This document shows positions 33,189 to 44,419 of a stretch of 64,000 bases of DNA, piece after piece. This DNA is from Saururus chinensis. Taxonomy: Eukaryota > Streptophyta > Magnoliopsida > Piperales > Saururaceae. The position numbers were made by a program, and so were the translations under genes. The notes below the pieces were generated by a model. That model saw only the letters and a list, made by a program, of their open reading frames with translations. It had not been told where the DNA came from and did no database searches. The stretch is from the NCBI GenBank assembly GCA_035235625.1, contig CP141147.1, forward strand, positions 2,965,001 to 3,029,000, written 5' to 3'. The stretch's first letter is position 1. Every line of letters starts with the position of its first letter.

Positions 33189-36100
33189 CTATACATTCAC
33201 CTGACCACTTCCCCCACACGTGCTACAAGAACGAGCAGAAGAACACTTCGAACAATAGGTCCACTTCTTTGGAAGCCTGAGGAGAAATTTTCAGACTGTC
33301 ATATCCCATAATCTCATATAGAGAAAGAAACATGTTTAAGGGTTACCCTGCTGTGTATCGTGTGGCCATGTTCTTGGCAGCCCTTCTAGCTTTTTCAGCA
33401 TTTTCTTCAGTCAATTTCTTTAGAACAAATCCTTCACCATTACATTCTGAACAAAGTCCAGAGCCACCACAATCCTCACAAGGTTTTGATGAAATCTGCT
33501 AAAAGGTCATACTATAAGGAAAAATATAAGTTCCAAAGATAAAATTAAGGAAAACGTTTATATGAGCCCGGGTTCATATACGCCTATGTGAGCCCGGGCT
33601 CTTTGGGCCGTCTGATTTACATCCGGCGGCCCATAATACTCATGGGCATAGTATTATGGGCCGCCAGATGTAAATCCGATGGCCCATAGAGCCCGGGCTC
33701 ATATAAACGGGACTCTAAAATTAAACTACAAATACTTACGATTTATGTCTATGAATAGTTATGCCATTTAGTAAGTGACCCAAGAAGAAATGACCATAAA
33801 AAACAAACTTAATAGCTCACCTCGTTGGTTTCAGAGGATTTATTTGTCCTTACAAGGAGTGTAGCTGCCGCACCAACAACAACTGCTGATAGGACCACTG
33901 AAGCAGCTGTTTCTGGTAATGCAGAAGAAACAACCACCCATTTGCTTCTTCCTTTTACACTTGTAGAACAAAATACTGGAAGACTTTGTACCTTCAGTTT
34001 GCTTGCTCTTATGGCTTCAAGGCATCAAGCTACTATTAGATCGTTTGACATGTTCAGAAAGACATTATTGAAGAAAATGATTTGGCCTAGAAAACGAGAT
34101 GCAATTTTTGTATAATGGTCTAAGAGTCATGTCTAGGCACAATCAACATTTCCAGTTAACAATGTAAAGAGAAACTAATCAACTGATGACAAGGTTTTTA
34201 ATTGGTTGAACTTTAGCGATTTTAATAAAAATCAATATATGAGATGGAAATAGAAGTAATTAGCATAGACATTGGAAATAAGTTTAGAACTGGAAGCAAG
34301 AAAAGTATGCAAGAGCTGAACGAGATAAACTTATCTCGTACTAGATATAATAAATCGTACTAGATATAATAAAGAAAAAACATGCACTAACCATCTTATT
34401 GACTGTCCTAACTAAATGTAAACCACATCTTGATGTGTTAAATTTCCCCACTCCAGTTGTTGAAAGATGAAGATCTACTTTCAAATTTTTTAGATGAAAT
34501 ATACAACGAGGAAGTATTTTTTCATTGAATTGCACATTCAACTTCAGTTTTGTCGATACTAGGACACAAACTTGAGAATCCATCTAACAAATGGCATTTT
34601 CATACAGAGAACAGAAGAAACAGCAAAGACAAAAATTTATTAGAGAAATAAACTGATTTATTAATCCACAAACCTCTTCAGTTTTATGCATATTGCTTGC
34701 AACCAGAAAATGACCAATCATGTAGATCATTGCAAAAACATATCAAAGATTATAACCTGTCATACAATTGCTTCATTTTTTTATATTAAATAAAATTTCT
34801 TCGTATAGAGTAATTTATAGCCCAAAACTGATACATCTTTTTCGTTTTCTGATAATACTAGTCTAAGTGCTTAGACAAAATTTTAGACTGATCAAGGTCA
34901 TTAAAGCACTTTTTCTTAACTTCCACGGAAGATAGTTATTTTGTTATTTCGATTAGCTATTCCCTTTCTTTGAATGTTTTTTTGTATTTGTAATGAGGCA
35001 AATATCATTTTGGTCAAATGATACGACTATAAAATCAGCATCATGAAAGATTATGAATAGAACTGACAACAAATAATTATTGAAATAAAAAATCTTCATG
35101 AAAATCAATTTGTGAGGAAGTCATCAAGCATATGATATGCTAGTCCTTGACTACAGGGAAAAAAGTAATCAACTTCATAGCAATAAAAGATCCGCAATTA
35201 AAGATAATAGAGAAGAAAGAAAAGAAGGAGAAATAGAGTATGCCGACTGCCAACCTTAGCACTCACTCAACCTCTAGGAAAGATAGTTACATTCGATATG
35301 AATCTTAAGGACCCTCTACACTAAGATGAATACTTGCCGATTTGGTTATCCTCCACTTGCAGTTGTATGTCTAAACAAGAAGTTTCACTTATTAATTAAC
35401 AGTGGGTATCTATACAAATCAAGGAGACTTTGTAATTGTCAATCATTGGGTCCACTTCCTATAGTTTGATGCCTTGTGAAGCTTTCAATCCTGCAAGGCA
35501 AGATGGATGAGATTACACAGGATGCCATTTGAGTGAATGCTCTTTGTATGAAGACAAAGAGTCTCTAGTGGTAAGTTTGCTTATTTTCTGAGCTAGGAAG
35601 TGGATGAACCGTGCTAAAATTATTGCACCCCCTCTCTATCTTGAATTCAGCTTTCCTTGTATTTTGCTTATTGTCCCTCAACAACTACCAAAATTTCCAA
35701 TGGACAGAAGACATAAGATGTAGTTTTATCCAAATCATTGTTTATTCTTTCATTTTCCACTTCACTTCTTACACTTCTATAGCAATTCCTTAATAGCTTA
35801 GCCTAAACACTCTGGCTAGTCAATTTCTTCACTGGGGTCCACTGTTGGGAACGTAAAAACTTTTCTAATCTTCCTTCTCAATCTGTTTTCACCAATTGAA
35901 TATATCGCCAGCTTCACTTCTTTCCCTTCTACAGAAATTCCTTATTAGTTAAACATTTTGGCTTCTTAATTTCTTAATTGGGGGCTAATGTTGGAAAACT
36001 AAAAACTTTAGGGGATATGGACCTAAAGAATAGGGATCAATTAATATACAGGTTCATAAATAAAACTTTATGAGTAATCTATGAAAAACTCCGTGATAAA

Positions 36101-36635
36101 AATCTGAACATAGAAAGGGTAGTTTAGGACTTCTATGACAAAAATCTCCATAATAGTATAATAGTATAGGTATGATAGAGCAAATTGTGAAATGTGCAGA
36201 ATGTGTTTACTGAAGCAGCATAGAATACCAAAGTTTCAAAATATAGAGAAAAAAGAAGTCAATGTATATTCTAAAAGTACAGAGATTTCTCATTTTTGCC
36301 TGTCCTCTAGTGGAATTAAATATGAATACATTAGATTCAAGATAGCAAAAATTCTCTAAATCCAACTCCATATGTTATACACAAATTACTTTCTAAAACC
36401 AGTATGATGCTACAGATTAACCAACCGAACTTACCCTTCTAAAAGCAATTAACATGTGACCCAACCAATGAAACTTGCAACTAAGTAATGCAAAAGAAGG
36501 AAGAAGACCCATATAAAGAGCCCAAGTTATACTTGTGTTTCAATGCAGACTTCTACAATTACAGCAGAGAGAGAGATAGAGTAAACGCTCACAGTTTGAT
36601 GGGAAGGGAGATGGAGGGGCGAGGGTGAGCTCCAT
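33189..36635 (-). CDS. DnaJ-type cysteine-rich zinc-finger protein, plastid-targeted type
   Basis: Minus strand. Exons with consistent phases: 36635-36593, 34570-34392, 33991-33821, 33498-33347, 33276-33189 (stop TAG 33191-33189), giving 210 residues. The last two exons are the firm part. They encode CEDCGGSGLCSEC, GEGFVLKKL, AKNMATRYTAG, LPKKW, CSKC and CSTCGGSG, the four CxxC pairs that bind two zinc ions in DnaJ-type domains. There is no J domain. The third exon has a Ser/Val-rich stretch ending in a hydrophobic VVLSAVVVGAAATLLV segment, likely a membrane anchor. The first exon (MELTLAPPSPFPSN) looks like a transit-peptide start. An alternative start at 34583 (MDSQ) would give 200 residues in four exons. 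Small plant proteins of this kind act as thylakoid or stromal redox or assembly chaperones; the exact partner is unknown. The 5' exons are inferred from phase and splice signals only. Confidence 0.68.
33556..33708. mobile_element. foldback MITE in an intron of the DnaJ-type gene
   Basis: The ends are GTTTATATGAGCCCGGG and its complement, with a long inner inverted repeat (AGCCCGGGCTCTTTGGGCC..., GCGGCCCATAATACT) around a loop of about 8 nt. Arms pair over about 65 bp. It lies in the 33499-33820 intron on the minus-strand gene and avoids both splice sites. Confidence 0.75.
34590..36590. other. putative 2-kb first intron or upstream region of the DnaJ-type gene
   Basis: AT-rich with no motif. 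It contains an imperfect duplication: text ACTTCACTTCTT...CAATTCCTTA...GGGGTCCACTGTTGG near 35758-35850 recurs as CTTCACTTCTTTCCCTTCTA... at about 35911-35995. No TE ends seen. Confidence 0.5.
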
Positions 36636-36639
36636 TCTC

Positions 36640-38396
36640 AAAGATAGCAGGCAGAGGAAGATGGCTGGCTGTTCCTTATCTCTGCTCTGCCTGTATGTCG
36701 AATGGTGACAGGTTAGTGGAGCGGACCTGGACTTCATACTTGATTTTACGGGTCTCCTTCAACGTCCAATGCTGACGGACAGATACGGACGCGGACAAAG
36801 AGTTATCTGCGTGTCCATCTGTGTCCCCCAGGTCTGTGTAAAATTTTGTCCAAAAGAACCATAAAACAAAGGGATAAACTTTGAGGGAGGAGGATAAAAT
36901 AAAAAAGAGAACTGAGAATATCATATAGTGAAATCGGTGGTCGGAAGGAGAATTTGTTCATTATTCATTGTTTAAGACGAGGTAGCACAACTGGATCTAA
37001 TATTCGGTACTAGCACAGCTAGATCTAATGTTGGGTCCGGAGCAACACCATTTTCACATATCCAAGGATGACATGCAGCAACAAAACGAATGAAGATTCC
37101 AGTTTTGCATGGGTTTGTCATTCTTTTAAGAAGACACCTCAAAAGAAAAAAAGTGGCATATGGTCCTTTATATTTATTACATAGAACTAAACAATTCAAT
37201 TGCAGTGAGGTTATAGTTAATTCAGTCACAATAGCGGGATATTATTGGTCAGAGAGATATCATCTTTTCATATCTCCTTTACCAAACATGAAGGGAACAC
37301 ACAGGATCACGTTTAAGAACTTGACTTCTCACATAGATACCAAATGCCTTTCTCCACATTGAATATGAAATTGTGACAGTACGGACACTATAATTTTCAA
37401 ATATAAATCATGGCTAAACTTCATGCATCATGTAATACTTATATTATTCACAAATTGACAACAAAATTATGCATCATAATAACCGATTACAGCAGTAAGG
37501 AGCAGTAGTTAGTGTCAACTATGGACTCGTCATAAAAGCATGATCCTTGCTCATTGAAAAACTTTTATTATCAATCAGTTTCTATTAACACTCCCAATTA
37601 TAGTTCTATTTAGTTAATGATTTACAAAATCAAAAATCATAAGGGAAGCTGACACGCAAATAACTTCATGAGCTGTCAAGTAATCTGATGTGCGAGAACC
37701 ATTACTGACTAGTTGGGTATATGGGTCTGTATGGATATCTTGGTGGATTTAGGACTTTAGGGAGTTAGAGATACGTTGTTGGGTTAAGGGTGGTAGACAT
37801 GAATGTCTGCAGATATGGACAAGGGTATGTCTGTGTCCATAGCTACCCATTAGTGTAGACAAAAAAACTTAGTCCATGTCCTTGTCTGGCACGGACATAT
37901 AAATTTATCAGCTCTATATGAAAGTGGACATATATACACAGACAGATAACCGGACCAGGGACGTCTATGAGCACCCCTATGTCCAAATGATGTAGTTTAA
38001 GCAGTTTTTGTCATTGAATCTGATTATTTCTTGCATATGGGCTTGGATCCACATCTGCTATCCACTCTGCCTAAATTCTCTAGGGGGGTTATTGAGATGT
38101 GATTATTTACAGGATTTTGAGTTGGGAAAGGTATTCACATAGAATGAATTCTAAAGTGGACAGTGGAGGGTAGGGCTGGTAGTAGACATCTAAAGTCCGG
38201 CTGATGTTTGTGGCCATGTCCCATTGATATTTTTTGTCTACCAATGTCTAGACACAACCATGGACAAAAGGCGTTGATTAGCTGTTTGTCCGAGGTTCAA
38301 TGAATTTTTAAATGAAGTTTGTAGTCCAACATAATGGGTATTTTTTTGTTTCTCCATAACCTATAAGCTTCCTTTTCTTATACATCAATTCTTAAC
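36640..38396. other. intergenic stretch, no gene recognised
   Basis: Just upstream of the putative first exon, the minus strand has GATAAGG (near 36680), the I-box core common in nuclear genes for plastid proteins. Further on, words such as GTCCATGTCC, GTCTGTGTCC and GGACA recur on both strands at about 36740-36840 and 37720-38280. They suggest a decayed repeat, but no terminus or protein could be assigned. Confidence 0.5.
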
Positions 38397-38685
38397 AACT
38401 TTGTAACATCCCAAATTCTAGGTAAAATTTTTTTACTTGTATGTGTTTGTTCATTTGCTTAAATTGTTTTCAAATCGTGTGTTGGCATGATGTGTTAACC
38501 AATTAGGGTTATTAATGGTCCAACCTTTGTGTGAAGGGGGCGGGCCACTAGGGAATCAGGGGCATGACTAGGTTTGAGGGGCAAATGAGTCAATAGTGAG
38601 GGGTCTGGCCCTCTAGGATCAGGGTTTGTGAAAGAGGGAGAGTCCTAGAGAGTGAGGACTAGTGTAAGAGGTGTGATTTGACCAA

Positions 38686-38723
38686 CCCCTAAAAAGTAGG
38701 GGGCAGCTCCTACTTTTTAGGGG
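38686..38723. repeat. perfect 14-bp hairpin in LTR-C
   Basis: CCCCTAAAAAGTAG and CTACTTTTTAGGGG are exact reverse complements separated by 10 bp. It could act as a transcript hairpin in the LTR. Confidence 0.85.
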
Positions 38724-39149
38724 ATGCTTGGCTAGGCTTCTTTGGGTTGGTTCTTTAAGATTATGAGGGATAACTTAGGACTCTAAGGGGATATGTATTA
38801 GCCTTTTGATCCAGCTCTCTTATTGGCTTAAACCCCTACGAAATAGAAGGAGGTTATACAAAAGAAAGGGGGGGCGGAGGCTAAACTCCTTTGGCTGGTT
38901 CCGTCTCCCCTCTCTTCCCTTCTCTACTTTCTCCTGTCAAGGTGTACCACGACCAGCAGCTGTAAAGGGGGGAAGCAACCATCTTTTTAGGCTTAATTGA
39001 AGGGTAAGAAGCATAGGAGCAAGGGCTTGAAGCTTCGGAGGCGGGCTGGTAGAGGTAGGTGCACTTTTTACACTCTTAGTCTTCATGGTTGGATGATGAA
39101 TTCCTACCCTAAGTCGACCCTAAGGTACTGAATTTTGGTCTCTTGTTTC

Positions 39150-40330
39150 AACTTGAATTAGTCATGTACGAATGCTGATTTTAATCTTAAGGAATTGCCC
39201 TAATTTGTACATAGGTGTTGCTGATTTTGACCTTAAGGTTTCACCCTAATCCACATCTATGCCATGCTGATTTTGAACTTAAGGTTTTGCCCTAATTTGT
39301 AACTGTATCATGCTGATTTTAACTTTAGGTAATTGCCCTAATTGGCACACACACCTTGCTGAATTTGATAGCATGTGTTTGCCCTAATTCGCACACACCC
39401 CTTGTTGAAAATTGATCATATGTGTTTGCCTTAATTCGTACCTATCCCTTGCTGAATTTGATCCTATGAATTTGGCCTAAGTTGTGCACATCTGAATCTG
39501 ATTTTAATCTCTCTATCTGCCTTAATTCGTTCATATATGAATCTAAATTCAATCCCCTCTAATTGTATGTTTCATACATGAAATTTTGGCCAAATTCAAC
39601 TCAGGTTTTAGGCCTAATTAGTACCCTGTTTGCTGAATTCGAATTCATGTTTTGGGTTTGATTAGTGCCCTGTTTTGCTGAAATAAACCTCAGGTTTATA
39701 GATCAAATTTGTTCCCTGATTTGTTGGTTTTGATTTCATATTTCAGCTTGGTTTAATACTTGATGGAATCTGAGTTTAAACCTCTCCATTTTCCATAATT
39801 TGTGCATGATTGAATCTAAGTTTAAACCTCTCTATTTTCCCTAATTCATTCATGATTGAATCGGAGTTTAAACCTCTCTATTTGCCCTGATTCATGCTGA
39901 GTTTAACCACCTATATTTGCCCTGATTCATGCTTATTTTATGCTAAGTTTAACCACTTATATTTTCCTTGATTTATGATTGATTCATGCTGAGATTAATC
40001 ATCTCTATTTGCCCTATTTCTTGCATGATTGAATCTGAATTTAATTACCTTTATTTGCCCTAATTCATGCATGCATGATTCATATTTTTATCACCTCTAT
40101 TTAGGCCTAATTAGTGCCTCACTTTGCTGAATTTAAATTCATGTTTTTAGGCCTAATTGGTGCCTCACTTTGATGAATTTAAAGTCAGGTTTTTAGGCTC
40201 AATTAGTGCTTCACTTTGCTGAATTTAAATTCAGGGTTTTAAGCCTAATTAGTGCCTCACTTTGCGGAATTTGATTTTCAGGTTTTTAGCCTTAATGAGC
40301 GCCATGGCCTCGCTGAATCTTATCATTTCT
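39150..40330. repeat. degenerate tandem repeats of about 55-70 bp in LTR-C
   Basis: Words TGCTGATTTTA or TGCTGAATTT, then CCCTAATT, then a variable spacer recur about 20 times in one orientation. Sub-families change along the array: TTAAGGTTT early, CTCTATTTGCCC in the middle, CCTCACTTTGCTGAATTTAA late. Confidence 0.85.
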
Positions 40331-41729
40331 TTTCAGATTTAACTTGATTCATGTCTTGCTAAAATTAGTTATCCTATCTTAGCCATGTTTAGGTTTATGC
40401 CTTGTAGAATAGAATTGGTCATGTCAGCCTCACTTTGATGTCAATATCATGTTGTTTGTTGTTAGCTATATCAACCTGATTTGTTGTGTTAGTTTGCTAA
40501 TTTGATTAGTTTCACCTCAACCCCAATTCAAATCATTATGTTGTTGATTTGATCGGTTCATTTCAGCATATATCTAATTAGTTGTCTTGATGATTTGATT
40601 CTCATGTCTCAGCCTTAACTTAGTGTGCTATCATGTTGATTTAGCCAGTTGAGTTCATCCATGATGTGTTGTGATTAGTTTCAATCATTTTTGCCTCATG
40701 TGGCTATATCATATCATATGCTGAGTCAGAGTTATGTTAGCTCACCGTAATCGCCATGGCGGAAATTTAGGCCCGTGTGGCCTCAGCACCTTTGGGACTT
40801 TGGTTCCCAGCTCTTTAAGCATTCGCGCGCATCCAGGTTTTTAAGCATCACGAAAGGTTCATCTACCTCCGTCCAATGTGTCCATGAATACAGCTGGTAC
40901 CTATGTCTCTAGGCCCATGGCTGATGCAAGTGGATCTCTAGAGATGCTAGGATTACTATTAGCATACAATTACTCCTTTGAGCGGGAGTCGATTTTCGGG
41001 CAACAATAAGCAAATTGTTTCTTAAACGAAGTCTACATTCATTTGAGTCATTGTGGTCATTTATTGGTTTAAGGTCAGCCCCAATGAGTATGGTCCAATT
41101 TGATATTCAATGTTCTATACATTATTTTATATGTGTCACTGTTTATTTGGTGTATTGTAGTTCATGATTTAATGATTGTTGTTGCTTTTACTTACATCAT
41201 CTTAATCTTTTGACTATGATTAATTTTTCATACAACCTAATGAGTATTTGTGGAAACACTCACGCATCTCTATGATGCAGGCTCAGTTCCAGATTCAGAG
41301 TAGTAGGACTTCTTTAGCAAACTGTACTTATTGATAACAGGGTAGATTTCTGCAGTTAGTAGAACATTAGCTTTTATTTTTATGCTGAACTGTAATAAGG
41401 CATTGTGTTGCCCTAAGACTTTAGATCATGTTAGTTTATTATGTTAAGGTACTTACACTTGGCTAAGCCAAGATCCTGGATTAATGATTACCTTGCTTTA
41501 TTAGGTAATTTATTAATGTTATGAGATTCTTAGCTATGCAAGTTAACACCCTGAGTTTACATTGCCTCATGTTTATGTGAATGAAAACCCTAGGTGATAC
41601 AAACTTAAATATAATCATATTAATGTTATATTTGAGTTCTTCATTTTAGTTATATGCAAGGCAAGTTTAGTACTAATGCTACTACAAAAAAAGAAGATGG
41701 CATATATACGTGTAAATTATTATTATATA

Positions 41730-41871
41730 CTACCTTTGTCTCACATTAATAGCTAAATTTTGTTTTTCAAAATGAAATAATATTAGAAATTAGTTTATTT
41801 TGAAAAATCAAAGATAAAAATTAGTTCATTTTGAAAAACCAAATGTAGCTATTAATGTAGGATAGAGGGAG
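41730..41871. mobile_element. Stowaway-like MITE
   Basis: The ends CTACCTTTGTCTCACATTAA and, reversed, CTCCCTCTATCCTACATTAA pair over 24 bp and match the Stowaway terminus. It is 142 bp; TA precedes it and TC follows (a decayed TA duplication). It sits 128 bp after LTR-C. Confidence 0.8.
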
Positions 41872-41879
41872 TCCTACTT

Positions 41880-42865
41880 ACTTAATATAGAGATCCCCTC
41901 CTCACTTGGTCATAGTTGTCGATGACTCTCTCAATCTCCCCAACCAATTGAGCCCTCATCCAATAGCCTAAGAGGCTACATATATGGACAATGACAATGT
42001 CCACCAAGAGACCTCGTTCATAGACAAAACATTGGTGAACAAATTCATAGAGGTGTTTGGTCAAGGACCAGCCCTAGGAGAGAGGGTGGGAATTCATTTT
42101 GTAGGTGAGAATTCAATTCACAAGCTTGGGAGTGAGAACCGTACTCTCACTTTGTGAATATGATTCACAAGTGAAAAAGATGTCTTCTAACCCTATGAAT
42201 ATTTACATACACTAGCATGTATTTTGTCAATCCTAAAGATCAATGAAAAAGCTTCGGTACCACATTGTCTCTTAGGACTTCCAAGACCAAGCATCAAGTG
42301 TGTAATTGCTAATTATCACAAAAAAGGACTAAGGAAAGAAAAGTAATCATAATTCTAATATTATTCCTAATTAAAACATTATTAAAATTCTAGGATATTG
42401 CAAACATGCAAAGCCTGCTAAATTCTCCTCTATAATTTGATTGTTTGTAATAAGTTCCACAGTTATTGCTACACAATATGTAGAGTAATTCTAAAAAATA
42501 GCCGTAGAATTGGCTCAAAATTTTGAAATGTTAATAATTTTACCAAAATACTATAAATGATCTTACACTTATAAGAACCTCTACACATGTCACTAGAAGT
42601 TACCAATGCGCCCCCCCCCCCCCACCCCTTTCTACTTCATCTCCAGCACTCCATTGAATCCTAAACTAGTCATGCCCAACTTTGCCTCCCAACCCCTCCT
42701 TGCCATCTCCTCCTTTGCTAATGCTAGCTCATTCTATGTTGTTGCCACCACCATCTCCTCCTCTATCGCTATTGCCGCCAACTCTTGCTTTGCCTCCACC
42801 ACCACCAACTCCTCCTCACCAAAATCAAATTTTATTTTGCAATTACCACAACAAAAAAACTTTTT
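41880..42865. other. intergenic stretch with C13 run
   Basis: No gene is recognised. A run of 13 C lies at 42611-42623. The stretch about 42520-42840 shares scattered words (GAACCTCTACACATGTCA, ACTCCATTGAATC, CTCCACCACCACC) with the left arm of the long-inverted-repeat element at 10582 and may be a decayed relative. The evidence is weak. Confidence 0.45.
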
Positions 42866-42869
42866 TTTC

Positions 42870-44419
42870 TTCAAAACATCATAAGGATATCTCGGGGTGT
42901 AACCTACTTATTTATATTGAACATAAGGCTATCAAATCATAGTATAAAAGTAATCATCATAAAACCATATCACAAACCAAAGAGATGTTTCCCTTAGTAC
43001 ATGCCTGAATATCATAATACACACCAATGTAAAATAAACTGACACTCACATGCCTACAATTGTCTACACATTAATCTGATAATATTAAAACACAAAGAAT
43101 CCTACATGCAAAGTGGCCCGTACCTAGCCTCCTCACCACATACGCATTTATTCCTAGATAAGCTTTAATCTTGCAAACTACCTACACCACAAAGATGCTG
43201 CATATAGCTATATACTTGTATACCTAGTGGGATAGTTAAATAAGAAACTATAAGAGTATCATTGTTATAGTTAGCAACATCTTATCATCATTCTTAAGAT
43301 TGTCCCTCTACCCAACCCTCGTCTCTAAGGTAGGATGCCACTTTAAAACAGTGGCACCATCAAGGAGGTTCCCTTTACTCCTCGAAATGTATACCACTCC
43401 ACAAAGCAAATTTAGACTCTTACTTAATATTATTTCCTACCTCATCCATGCCATTGACCTAAGTCTCACAAGGGCTCATGGACCTATGTGGTTGAGATGA
43501 CAACCTTCCAAAATTGTTGAGAGCCTTATTTCATGCTATGTTATGATCCTTTGTAGAATTGAACTAACTCCTAAGCCTAGGGGAGAAGGCTTGAAAAAAC
43601 TCCCAACTTTGGGGGATTTGGAGGCCAAGGCCCTCTGAAAATCACATACCCCCTCACCATGGCTAAGATAAACCTATACAAGGAGTTTAGACTAACATAA
43701 GGTACTCATGACCTTAAGTGTCTTTCATCAAGTTAAAAATCAATACTCTATTTAGTAAGTCCAAAGTTACGGTTGGCATTTCCCTTCTTTTCACTTGTCT
43801 TTTAGCATGTCTTTCCTATATTTACTTACGTTCATTATGCAAAAAGAATACATTTTTCACTGTTCCACTAATAGTCTTCATTAAAAAAAATACTTCAAAA
43901 GCCATGACTTGACTATGGTTGGTCATACCTTCGACGCATAAATGTTAATGTCAATAGCCATTGAAACCACCATTGACACATTAGTCCCCATCGACAATGA
44001 GAAGACTTCAGCAAGCCTTTGTTCACTAACATCATTGTTGACATTAGTGTTAACTTTGACATGCCCTAATCCTTCATCTTCAACCCAAAGTGAGAGATTC
44101 CGAAGGATTTGGGTCAAAGGATGACAAAAATATTTTTCTGAGGGAGAAATGACCAAATTTAGGTGCATAACTATCTCAAAAACCGCATAAAATAGTTTTA
44201 CTGTGCAATTTCAAACCCATTGATAAGACACACCTAGAATACCAACACGTCGACAGTCTACCAAATCGGCACTCCATCGGTGAAGTCACCAATGTGTCAA
44301 ACCGACATTGGCTCAGAGATTCACCATCGAGGGCATCGACATGTCGATGCTTACCAACAAAAATATTTTCTTTTCAGAAAGTTGAAATATTCAAATCTTA
44401 TATTTATCATTGTTGATAT
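42870..44419 (-). repeat. 3' LTR remnant of the Del/Tekay element
   Basis: It aligns with 57060-57890 in the same orientation. Shared words include ACTCACATGCCTA, ATCTTATCAT-type spacers, AAGGGCTCATGGACCTA versus AAGAGCTTATGGACCCTA, and ATTGTTGA. Divergence is high. Its left end is lost near 42865 and its right end is cut by the solo LTR at 44420. Confidence 0.6.

Larger units (their letters stand above)
38402..41601 (+). mobile_element. solo LTR (LTR-C), 3.2 kb, perfect target duplication
   Basis: It begins TGTAACATCCC and ends TAGGTGATACA. AACTT flanks it on both sides (38397-38401 and 41602-41606). No gag-pol, primer site or purine tract lies inside, so it is a solo LTR. Internal features are a 14-bp perfect hairpin (38686-38723) and a long zone of degenerate tandem repeats (39150-40330). 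Confidence 0.82.

Noticed and set aside
36540-36924. 82- and 65-codon minus-strand frames as separate genes
   Set aside because: The useful part is a short exon with a donor inside the frame; the rest is leader or repeat text.
42605-42942. Frames of 86-92 codons after the C13 run
   Set aside because: Pro/Ser-rich by composition; part of a possible decayed repeat arm.
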